A DNA stretch of 64,000 bases from Cupriavidus pauculus (lineage in GTDB: Bacteria > Pseudomonadota > Gammaproteobacteria > Burkholderiales > Burkholderiaceae): contig NZ_PJRP01000016.1 in assembly GCF_002858765.1 (NCBI RefSeq), positions 1 to 64,000 of the forward strand. The letters are read 5' to 3'. The translations under genes and the position numbers were made by a program. The notes under the pieces are model-generated. The model saw only the letters and a program-made list of their open reading frames with translations. It ran no database searches and was not told the origin of the DNA. Numbering within the stretch: the stretch's first letter is position 1; the number at the start of each line of letters is the position of its first letter. Positions 57,686-64,000 of the stretch are shown piece by piece.

Positions 57686-58658
57686 GGTCGTCTCCGGAGG
57701 CAGTTGCCGGTCCGGCCGGGCGCTCGGAAGCCCGCGCGGTGGCCGGCGTGGGGTAAGTCGTGGGCAGTGTCACGTAGAAGCGCGACCCGACGCCGACGTC
57801 GCTCTCGAAGCCCACGTGGCCGCCCAGCAGTTCGGCCAGCCGCTTCGACAGCGCCAGGCCCAGGCCCGAGCCCCGATAGCGCCGCTGCAGCGGCGAATCG
57901 ATCTGCACGAAGTCCTGGAATACCTCGCCGTGCGACTCGGGCGGGATGCCGATGCCGGTGTCGCGCACGGAAAACGTGATCGTGTCCGGGGTGTCGCAGG
58001 TGGCCGACACACGCACTTCGCCGCTGGGCGTGAACTTCAGCGCGTTGGAGATGTAGTTGCGCAGGATCTGCGACAGCTTGCGGTTGTCGCTGAACAGCTT
58101 CGGCACGTCGTGCGGCGCCTCGAAGATCAGCGACACGTCGGGGTTGGTCAGCACCGGCTTGAACATGCCGCGCAGCGCGTCGAACAGCGCCACCATGTCG
58201 AACCAGGCGGGCGACACCTCGACACGACCGGCTTCCAGCCGGGCCAGGTCCAGCAGGTCGCCCACCATCTCGGCAAACTCGGCGGCGGTGTCGCGCACGA
58301 AGCCGACCTGTCTTTCCTGCTCGGGCGTGAGCGGGCCGTCCACGCGGTCCATCAGCAGCCGCGTGATGCTCTGGATGGACACGATCGGCGTCCGGAACTC
58401 GTGGCTCATATAGGCCAGGAAGCGGCTCTTGAGCTCGGTGGCGTGGCGCAGCTGCTCGGCCTGAATGTCCAGTTCGGAGTAAAGCGCCAAAACGCCGCGG
58501 TTGGTTTCCTCGATTTCGGCGCGCAGCGCTTCCACTTCCTGCGTGCGGGCGTCGAGCGCGGCGCGCAGCGCGGCCACGGTGTCGGGCGGAGCGGGTGGGG
58601 TGGATGGCTTGGGTTGGTCGGGCATGGCGTTGTCCGGGATCGCGTCCTGGGCAGTCAT
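57675..58658 (-). CDS. soluble sensor histidine kinase downstream of stressosome genes
   Basis: A 327-residue kinase without membrane segments. Residues ~25-75 form a coiled coil (AALRAALDARTQEVEALRAE), then HisKA (FLAYMSHEFRTPIVS) and HATPase (NYISNALKFTP, VRDTGIGIPPE, GSGLGLALSK). No sensor domain is present, so it must take its signal from a partner; RsbT or the ATPase-PP2C protein is the obvious candidate. ATG 58658 is preceded by CGGAGA and lies one base from the upstream gene's stop. It overlaps the hybrid kinase gene. Confidence 0.92.
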   Translation of the reverse strand: MTAQDAIPDNAMPDQPKPSTPPAPPDTVAALRAALDARTQEVEALRAEIEETNRGVLALYSELDIQAEQLRHATELKSRFLAYMSHEFRTPIVSIQSITRLLMDRVDGPLTPEQERQVGFVRDTAAEFAEMVGDLLDLARLEAGRVEVSPAWFDMVALFDALRGMFKPVLTNPDVSLIFEAPHDVPKLFSDNRKLSQILRNYISNALKFTPSGEVRVSATCDTPDTITFSVRDTGIGIPPESHGEVFQDFVQIDSPLQRRYRGSGLGLALSKRLAELLGGHVGFESDVGVGSRFYVTLPTTYPTPATARASERPAGPATASGDDHAG

Positions 58659-58659
58659 C

Positions 58660-59706
58660 TCAAATCTCCGCACGGCGTATCACCACCACGGTGGCGTCGT
58701 CGCGTCCACGGCTGAATTTCCAGAGGACAAAGGCGGCCACGATGGCCGGGTCGCGCTGCAGCACGGTGGCATCGTCGAACTGCCAGCGCGACTGGATGCC
58801 GTCCGAATGCAGGATCACCAGCGCATGCGCGGGCCAGTCCATCTCCTGCTCCTGCACCGAGCGCATCTGGATGCCCGCCGTGCCGTTCTGGCTGACCAGC
58901 GTGCGGTCGCCGATGCCGGAAATCACGCGGCCCAGGATGTTGCCCGCGCCGGCAAAGCGGATACGCTGGCTGCCGCCATCGATGCGATAGGCCCCGATGG
59001 CAGCGCCACGGGTGCCGCGCAGCGCCACGTGGGCGCGTTCGACGTACTGCCCGGGGCTGGCGCCGTGCTTAGGGTCGAACACCGTCAACGCCGCCGTGGC
59101 CGCGTCGGCGGCATCGGGGCCGTGCCCCAGGCCATCCACCACCACCGCGTCGGCGCGATGATCGTGTACGGCCACGCCCCAGCCATCGCCGCTGACCTGC
59201 TCGCCAGGCGCGGCCAGGCAGATCGCACCCACCGCGAAGCCGCCAATCAGGCGGCGCGGCTTGCCGGCCGCGTCGCGGTCGCGGTAGAAGCGGGCCAGGA
59301 TCAGGCTGCCGATGCCGACCTGGGTGTGGACGTCGAAGTCGTCGGCCAGGCGGCTCACGGCGCCCAGGCCCTGGCCGGCGCTGCCGGCCGTGGAGTAACC
59401 GTCCTGCATGCAGGCCTGCAGGTTGGCCATGCCGGGGCCGTCGTCGATCGACATCAGTTCGATGGCCAGGCTGCCGTCCACCTCGCGCGCGGCCAGCAGC
59501 AGCCGCCCGCCGTGTGCGTGGCGCACAAGGTTGTTGCCCAGTTCGTTGACGGCCACCGCCAGGCGGCCGCACTGGGTGGCATCGAACCCCAGCCGGGCAG
59601 ACATCTCGGCGGCGTGGCGCCGGGCTTCGCCCACGCGGCTGGGATCGCCCATCGGCACCGCGTGGTGCGGCCCGTGGTTCTTACTTCCACCGAGTGACGC
59701 TGACAC
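58660..59706 (-). CDS. RsbT/RsbW-like ATPase fused to PP2C-type (RsbX-like) phosphatase
   Basis: A ~348-residue two-domain protein. Residues ~10-145 are a GHKL ATPase of the RsbT/RsbW class (NELGNNLVRHA as the N box, DDGPGM, GQGLGAVSRL). Residues ~150-345 are a PP2C-type domain (VVVDGLGHGPDAADAA, HSDGIQSRW, GRDDATVVVI), as in RsbX, which dephosphorylates RsbR/RsbS. A kinase-like and a phosphatase domain in one chain could drive both directions of stressosome phosphorylation. GTG 59706 has GAGGGA just upstream and keeps the first strand of the ATPase; TTG 59721 and ATG 59652 are alternatives. It overlaps rsbT. Confidence 0.88.
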   Translation of the reverse strand: MSASLGGSKNHGPHHAVPMGDPSRVGEARRHAAEMSARLGFDATQCGRLAVAVNELGNNLVRHAHGGRLLLAAREVDGSLAIELMSIDDGPGMANLQACMQDGYSTAGSAGQGLGAVSRLADDFDVHTQVGIGSLILARFYRDRDAAGKPRRLIGGFAVGAICLAAPGEQVSGDGWGVAVHDHRADAVVVDGLGHGPDAADAATAALTVFDPKHGASPGQYVERAHVALRGTRGAAIGAYRIDGGSQRIRFAGAGNILGRVISGIGDRTLVSQNGTAGIQMRSVQEQEMDWPAHALVILHSDGIQSRWQFDDATVLQRDPAIVAAFVLWKFSRGRDDATVVVIRRAEI

Positions 59707-60091
59707 AGGTTCCCTCGCCAACTTGCGTGCGGATCTCGAACTCGTTCACCAGGCGGCGCGTGCCCGACAGGCCCATGCCCAGGCCGCTGCCGGTGGTCCA
59801 GCCGTCGACCAGCGCCTGATCGACATCGGGAATGCCGGGCCCGTGGTCCTCGAAGTGCAGGCGCAACCCGCGCCGGATGCCTTCGTTCAGCGTTTCCCAG
59901 CGCATTTCGCCGCCGCCGCCGTACACCATCGTGTTGCGCGCCAGTTCGCTGGCCGCCGTAATCATCTTAGTCTGCTCCACCAGCGAAAACTTCAGCTGGG
60001 CCGTCAGTGTGCGCACCACGGCGCGTGCCTGCACGATGTCGCGCTCGTCGCGGATCTGGGCGCTGCCCGTCGGGGCCAGTTCGGTCGTCAC
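59681..60091 (-). CDS. rsbT: stressosome switch kinase RsbT
   Basis: A 136-residue GHKL serine/threonine kinase, the same size as Bacillus RsbT. ATP-site motifs are ASELARNTMVYGGGG (N box), EDHGPGIPD and GSGLGMGLSGTRRLV. RsbT phosphorylates RsbS and RsbR in the stressosome, then is released to bind an output partner. GTG 60091 was chosen because it overlaps the rsbS stop and gives the family's usual start (VTTELAP); an ATG at 60130 lies within rsbS. Confidence 0.94.
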   Translation of the reverse strand: MTTELAPTGSAQIRDERDIVQARAVVRTLTAQLKFSLVEQTKMITAASELARNTMVYGGGGEMRWETLNEGIRRGLRLHFEDHGPGIPDVDQALVDGWTTGSGLGMGLSGTRRLVNEFEIRTQVGEGTCVSVTRWK

Positions 60092-60092
60092 G

Positions 60093-60452
60093 TCAGACCA
60101 CCCGCGCGGCGTCGAGCATTGCCATGCCACGTTCCACGTTGAGCGCCGTTTTCACCCCGCCCAGGGACAGGCCCAGCTCCACCAGCGTGATGGCCACGGC
60201 GGGGCGGATACCCACCACCACGGTCGTGGCGCCCAGGATGCGGCTGATGTCGGAGATGCTGACCAGCATGCGGCCGATGAAGGAATCGACCATTTCCAGC
60301 GCCGAGACGTCGATCAGCACGCCATGCGCGCCCGTTTTTTCGACCATCGTGGCCAGGTCTTCCTGCAGTAACAGGGCGGTCTGGTCCTGCATGTCGATCT
60401 GGATGGTGACAAGCAGATGCTTGCCCATCCGCAGGATTGGAATCCGTTCCAT
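60093..60452 (-). CDS. rsbS: stressosome scaffold STAS protein RsbS
   Basis: A 119-residue single STAS-domain protein. IPILRMGKHLLVTIQIDMQD is the first strand pair, and VLIDVSALEMVDSFIGRML carries the Ser phosphorylated by RsbT. GATTVVVGIRPAVAITLVEL completes the fold. RsbS and RsbR form the ~1.8-MDa icosahedral stressosome that holds RsbT until stress. It follows rsbR by 16 bp and is coupled to rsbT. Confidence 0.95.
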   Translation of the reverse strand: MERIPILRMGKHLLVTIQIDMQDQTALLLQEDLATMVEKTGAHGVLIDVSALEMVDSFIGRMLVSISDISRILGATTVVVGIRPAVAITLVELGLSLGGVKTALNVERGMAMLDAARVV

Positions 60453-60468
60453 GGCTGGCTCGCGAGGT

Positions 60469-61324
60469 TCAGTTGGCGCCGCGGGACACCGTGTGCCCCG
60501 TCATGCGCATGGCCGCGGCCAGTGCGTCGGCCAGTGTCGACTTGGTGATGATGCCCTGCAGGTCGATGCCCAGATGCACGATGGTCTGCGCAATCTGCGG
60601 CCGGATGCCGCTGATGATGCTTTCGGCGCCCATCAGGCGGATGGCGGTCACGGTCTTCATCAGATGCTGCGCCACCAGCGTGTCCACGGTGGGCACGCCG
60701 GTGATGTCGATGATGACCAGTTCGGAGCCGGTTTCCACCAGCCGCTCGAGCAGCGATTCCATGACCATCTGCGCGCGGCTGCTGTCCAGCGTGCCGATCA
60801 CGGGCACGGCCAGCACGCCGTCCCACAGCTTGATGACGGGCGTGGACAGTTCCATCAGTTCGTGCTGTTGGCGCACGATGATCTCCTCGCGCGTCTTCTG
60901 GTACGTGGAAACGGTCCACTGGGCCATGCGGTCGACGATGGCCGAGGTGGTCCAGATCACGTCGATCTGGCCGTCCACGCCGCCGGTCTGGCGCTGCAGC
61001 ACGTCGAAGATCGGCCGTTTCAGTGCCAGGATGAAGCCGCTGGTCACGTCGGCCGTTTCGCCCTGCGCGGCCCGGTTGCGCGACAAATGCGCGAGCGTGT
61101 CGCGCAACGCGCTCCACGGGCCGGTGTTGAAGTTGCCGGCGTCGCCATCGGCGCGCAGGCCCGCTTCTAGGCCCTGCAGGATGGATGGCCTGCTGTTCGG
61201 CCGCCACGTTCTGCGTCAGGCCGCGGCCTTCGGCATAGTTGTGGTATTCCGTCATCCAGCCGCGCAGGATGCTTTCGTGTTCAGCGCGCAGGAGATCGGC
61301 AAGTCGCTGGTTTTCGGTGCGCAT
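60469..61324 (-). pseudogene. rsbR: stressosome sensor RsbR, interrupted by a 4-bp tandem duplication
   Basis: RsbR has an N-terminal sensory domain and a C-terminal STAS domain. The N-terminus reads from ATG 61324 (MRTENQRLADLLRAEHESIL ... TQNVAAEQQA) and then shifts frame. The rest continues in another frame as ILQGLEAGLRADGDAGNFN through the STAS domain (VIIDITGVPTVDTLVAQHLM, SGIRPQIAQTIVHLGIDLQ) to 60469. On the minus strand the break is at CATCCATC (61180-61187). One CATC copy fewer gives QQAILQGLEAG and an intact 283-residue protein, near Bacillus RsbR size. The STAS part could still be made from an internal TTG at 61107. Confidence 0.88.
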
Positions 61325-61337
61325 GGGCGTCGCTCTG

Positions 61338-61388
61338 ATGGGTTGGGGTGGCCAGCCGCAGGACCGGCGGAATAGTGATCCAACCCAT
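61338..61388. promoter_or_regulatory. inverted repeat and promoter-like region upstream of rsbR
   Basis: ATGGGTTGG (61338-61346) and CCAACCCAT (61380-61388) are exact complements with a 33-nt spacer. They lie in the rsbR leader. On the minus strand, TAGAAT next to the right arm could be a -10 element, and a GATAG/CTATC dyad lies a little further upstream. The function is inferred only from position. Confidence 0.4.
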
Positions 61389-61599
61389 TCTAGGAGAGAT
61401 TGATAGCTCACACTATCGGCGTCCGGCTGATTGACGGGACAACAAAAATCGGCTCCGCCGGATGCGGTTCGATGGAAACGCCTTATCGGTAACACCCCGG
61501 GGCAATGTGAGAATGCGCCGACACGGGAACGGGATCGCCCCGGCTGACGGCGGCCGGCGCTGGAGCCTAGTCTGGAGCATCGGACGACGGAGGGTGACC

Positions 61600-61872
61600 G
61601 TGAACTGGCTTGATGCGCTGCAATGGCCCGCCATGGCTGTGACCGTGCTGGCCACCTGGCTGGTGGGCAGCGAATCGCCGCGCCGCCGCAAGGCGGGGTT
61701 CTGGTGCTTCCTGGCCAGCAACGCGATGTGGGTGGGCTGGGGATGGTACACGGGCGCCTGGGCGCTGGTGGTGCTGCAGTTTGCCCTGGCCCTGCTCAAT
61801 ATTCGCGGCCAGGCCAAGGCCGACCGCGCGCAGCATGGCGGCGGCTCCCGCCAGAAGGGCGCGCCCGGCTGA
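61600..61872 (+). CDS. small membrane protein, function unknown
   Basis: A 90-residue protein with two or three membrane helices (WPAMAVTVLATWLVG, GFWCFLASNAMWVGWGWY, ALVVLQFALALLNIRG) and a basic, Gly/Gln-rich cytoplasmic tail. GTG 61600 is the start because GGAGG sits seven bases upstream; earlier in-frame starts are non-hydrophobic. It is divergent from rsbR and just upstream of the exonuclease gene. No family is assigned with confidence. Confidence 0.75.
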   Translation: MNWLDALQWPAMAVTVLATWLVGSESPRRRKAGFWCFLASNAMWVGWGWYTGAWALVVLQFALALLNIRGQAKADRAQHGGGSRQKGAPG

Positions 61873-61878
61873 ATCGGG

Positions 61879-63021
61879 ATGGATATCAGGATGGATAGCG
61901 CATCGGACCTGATCGTGGCCACGCCGCAAGGGCTGTACTGCCCGCCCGGCGACTTTTATATCGACCCCTGGCGCCCGGTGGCGCGGGCGGTCATCACGCA
62001 CGCCCATGCGGACCACGCCCGCCCCGGCAACGGCCAGTACCTCTGCGCCGATTCTGGGCGGGGCGTGCTGCGGGCCCGCCTGCCGGGGATATCGCTCGAC
62101 ACGCTGCCATACGGCCAGCGCATGACGCACCACGGGGTGACGCTGAGCCTGCATCCGGCCGGCCACGTGCTGGGGTCGGCGCAGGTGCGGCTGGAACACG
62201 GCGGCCAGGTCTGGGTGGCTTCGGGCGACTACAAGGTCGAGCCGGAAGGCACCTGCGCGTCGTTCGAGCCGGTGCGCTGTGACACGTTCATCACCGAAAG
62301 CACGTTCGGCCTGCCGATCTACCGCTGGCCGCGCGAGGGTGCGCTGATGGCGGAGATCTTCGACTGGTGGCAGGCCAATGCGGCCGCGGGTCGGGCCAGC
62401 GTGCTGTACTGCTACGCGTTCGGCAAGGCCCAGCGCATCCTGAACGGCTTGATGCGCCATGCCGGCGCGGCGCTGGCGATGCCCGGCCCGATCGTCGCCC
62501 ATGGCGCGATGACCGCGCTGAATCAGGCCTACGCGGCGGCGGGCGTGGCCTTGCCTCCGACCATGACCACGGCCGACCTGCCCGCGCGGAGCCCGGCCCT
62601 GCGCCGGGCGCTGGTACTGGCGCCGCCATCGGCGCAGCGGTCTACCTGGCTGCGGCGGTTTGGCGAGGCGTCCGACGCGTTCGCCAGCGGGTGGATGCAG
62701 TTGCGTGGCACGCGCCGGCGGCGCGGCGTGGATCGCGGCTTTGCGCTATCAGACCACGCGGACTGGCCCGGACTGCTGTCGGCCATCGTCGCCACGGGCG
62801 CCCGGCGCGTGATCGTCACCCACGGCAACGTGCCCGTGATGGTGCGCTACCTGTGCGAGCAGGGGCTCGACGCGCAGGGATTTCGCACCGAGTTCGGCGA
62901 TGACGACGACGCCACGGGCGCCGCCGCCGAGTCGGCGTCCGACGTGGCGGTGGCCGACGCACCCGCCGATGCACCCACAGGCGCTCCCACAGGCGCTCCC
63001 ACCGGGGAGGGCGCCGAATGA
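61879..63021 (+). CDS. ligase-associated DNA exonuclease (metallo-beta-lactamase fold)
   Basis: A 380-residue beta-CASP/metallo-beta-lactamase nuclease. The metal-binding motif is THAHADHARPG, and further conserved parts are PAGHVLGSAQV, ASGDYKVEP, TFITESTFGLP and the C-terminal ALSDHADW. This family is found beside an ATP-dependent ligase, a DEXH helicase (Lhr type) and the PdeM endonuclease as a DNA-repair operon. The acidic tail after residue ~345 includes a DAPTGAPTG repeat. ATG 61879 or ATG 61891 could be the start. It overlaps the ligase gene by 4 bp. Confidence 0.93.
   Translation: MDIRMDSASDLIVATPQGLYCPPGDFYIDPWRPVARAVITHAHADHARPGNGQYLCADSGRGVLRARLPGISLDTLPYGQRMTHHGVTLSLHPAGHVLGSAQVRLEHGGQVWVASGDYKVEPEGTCASFEPVRCDTFITESTFGLPIYRWPREGALMAEIFDWWQANAAAGRASVLYCYAFGKAQRILNGLMRHAGAALAMPGPIVAHGAMTALNQAYAAAGVALPPTMTTADLPARSPALRRALVLAPPSAQRSTWLRRFGEASDAFASGWMQLRGTRRRRGVDRGFALSDHADWPGLLSAIVATGARRVIVTHGNVPVMVRYLCEQGLDAQGFRTEFGDDDDATGAAAESASDVAVADAPADAPTGAPTGAPTGEGAE
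62959..63006. repeat. 12-bp-period coding array in exonuclease 3' end
   Basis: Four units at 62959, 62971, 62983 and 62995 (variants of GCTCCCACAGGC) encode ADAPTGAPTGAPTG-like residues just before the stop. The reading frame is kept, so copy number would change only the tail length. Confidence 0.85.
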
Positions 63022-64000
63022 AAGCGTTCGCCGACCTTTACAGCGAACTCGACGGCACCACGTCGAGCAAGGCCAAGCTGGCGGCGCTGGCCCGCTACTT
63101 CGGCAGCGCCGCGCCGGCCGACGCCGCGTGGGCGGTCTACTTTCTGTCGGGCGGCAAGCCGCGCCAGATCGTGCCGGTGGCCGCGCTGCGCGCGCTGGCG
63201 CAGCGGGCGGCCAGCCTGCCCGAATGGCTGTTCGAGGAAAGCTACCAGGCCGTGGGCGACCTGGCCGAAACCATCGCCTTGCTGCTGCCTGACGCCGACC
63301 ATGTCGACGCCGCCGGGCTGGCCGAGTGGGTCGAACAGCGCGTGCTGCCCTTGCGCGACCTGGCGCGCGGCCAGCCGCCCGAGGTGCTGAACGACGCGCT
63401 GGACGCGCTGTGGCGGCCACTAGATGCGCGCGGCCGGCTGGTGCTGTTCAAGCTCATCACGGGCAGCTTCCGGGTGGGGGTGTCGAAGCTGCTGGTCACG
63501 CGGGCGCTGGGCGAGGTGGCCGGTATCGATCCGAAACGCGTGGCCGAGCGCCTGGTCGGCTATACCGACATCCGCGCGCTGTCCACGCCCGAGCGCTTCC
63601 TGGCCCTGATCGCGCCGGAACGCACCGAAGGCGAGGGTGGGGGCAGCGGTCCGGCGCGCGGCGGCCAGCCTTACCCGTTCTTTCTGGCCCACCCGCTGCA
63701 GGCCCCAGTCGAGGAATTCGACGCCGTGCTCGGTGCCCCGGCGCGCTGGCAGGTGGAGTGGAAATGGGACGGTATCCGCGCCCAGTTGGTGCGCCGCGAC
63801 GGCCAGGCCTGGCTATGGTCGCGCGGCGAGGAACTGATCACCGAGCGCTTTCCGGAACTGGCCGAGGTCGCGCAGCGGCTGCCGGACGGTACCGTGCTCG
63901 ACGGCGAGATCATCGTCTGGATTGACGGCCGCGTGCAGCCGTTTGCCTTGCTGCAGCAGCGCATCGGCCGCAAGTCCGTCAGCGCGAAGCTGCTGCGCGA
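63018..64000 (+). CDS. ATP-dependent DNA ligase, ligase-associated operon type (3' end outside window)
   Basis: The first ~327 residues are visible. An N-terminal DNA-binding domain (MKAFADLYSELDGTTSSKAK, FKLITGSFRVGVSKLLV) precedes the nucleotidyltransferase domain with motif I VEWKWDGIRAQL, whose Lys is adenylated. LWSRGEELITERFPEL and the Glu of VLDGEIIVW follow. It seals nicks with ATP and is coupled to the exonuclease by an ATGA overlap. The expected helicase and PdeM genes would lie beyond 64000. Confidence 0.94.
   Translation, partial: MKAFADLYSELDGTTSSKAKLAALARYFGSAAPADAAWAVYFLSGGKPRQIVPVAALRALAQRAASLPEWLFEESYQAVGDLAETIALLLPDADHVDAAGLAEWVEQRVLPLRDLARGQPPEVLNDALDALWRPLDARGRLVLFKLITGSFRVGVSKLLVTRALGEVAGIDPKRVAERLVGYTDIRALSTPERFLALIAPERTEGEGGGSGPARGGQPYPFFLAHPLQAPVEEFDAVLGAPARWQVEWKWDGIRAQLVRRDGQAWLWSRGEELITERFPELAEVAQRLPDGTVLDGEIIVWIDGRVQPFALLQQRIGRKSVSAKLLR

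Noticed and set aside
1..64000. tRNA, rRNA or prophage integrase genes
   Set aside because: None was recognised on either strand. No integrase, phage structural gene or attachment-site duplication was seen.

Overview
The window is GC-rich, densely coded DNA from a betaproteobacterium of the Burkholderiaceae. A Cupriavidus or Ralstonia relative is the best fit. The reasons are three Bug/TctC-type periplasmic binding proteins in one window, the ygfZ-mltG-tmk-holB-pilZ-tatD gene order, a D-erythronate/L-threonate operon of the kind characterised in Cupriavidus, and dispersed CCCTCTCCC/GGGAGAGGG hairpins. This placement is inference; no rRNA or tRNA gene is present.

Layout. 1-6943: a 5'-truncated class II aldolase remnant behind an operator-like dyad, then GST, SDR, epoxide-hydrolase-like protein, macrodomain protein (minus strand), HSL-type esterase, Bug protein and hot-dog thioesterase. 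7216-9229: a secreted trypsin-like protease paired with a lipoprotein. 9306-16279 (minus): a complete four-carbon sugar-acid operon (FCD regulator, ltnD, otnK, otnC, MFS transporter, otnI, denD) that converts L-threonate and D-erythronate to dihydroxyacetone phosphate. 16466-20662: GNAT, then a CoA-transferase/Bug/enoyl-CoA-hydratase cluster divergent from a GntR regulator. 20693-28535: NRDE protein, DUF4936, ygfZ, then the housekeeping run mltG-tmk-holB-pilZ-GNAT-tatD-ankyrin. 28591-31390: a membrane J-domain protein and a MocR-type regulator. 31708-35924: a compact cbb3-like terminal oxidase operon (subunit I with a CcoS-like N-terminus, two small cytochromes c, a Sco copper chaperone and a membrane protein). 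35990-43677: HD-GYP protein, LysR regulator, SugE/Gdx transporter, MscS channel, purT and a TonB-dependent receptor with a Fur-box-like site.

43898-49889: two tandem IclR regulators divergent from an acyl-CoA dehydrogenase / Bug (frameshifted) / CoA-transferase cluster, then a GntR regulator. 49965-53977 (minus): a TRAP transporter (dctP, dctM, dctQ) behind a DHDPS-family aldolase. 54416-55036: a DHFR/RibD-like reductase flanked on both sides by 12-bp-period tandem repeats. 55400-55660: a small coiled-coil protein. 55715-61324 (minus): a stressosome module (rsbR, rsbS, rsbT, an ATPase-PP2C fusion) feeding two soluble histidine kinases. rsbR is broken by a 4-bp tandem duplication. 61600-64000: a small membrane protein, then a ligase-associated exonuclease and an ATP-dependent DNA ligase that runs off the window end.

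The features most worth following are the kinase-linked stressosome with its reversible-looking frameshift, the minimal cbb3-like oxidase, the 12-bp-period arrays at gene boundaries, and two likely frameshifts or truncations in catabolic genes.
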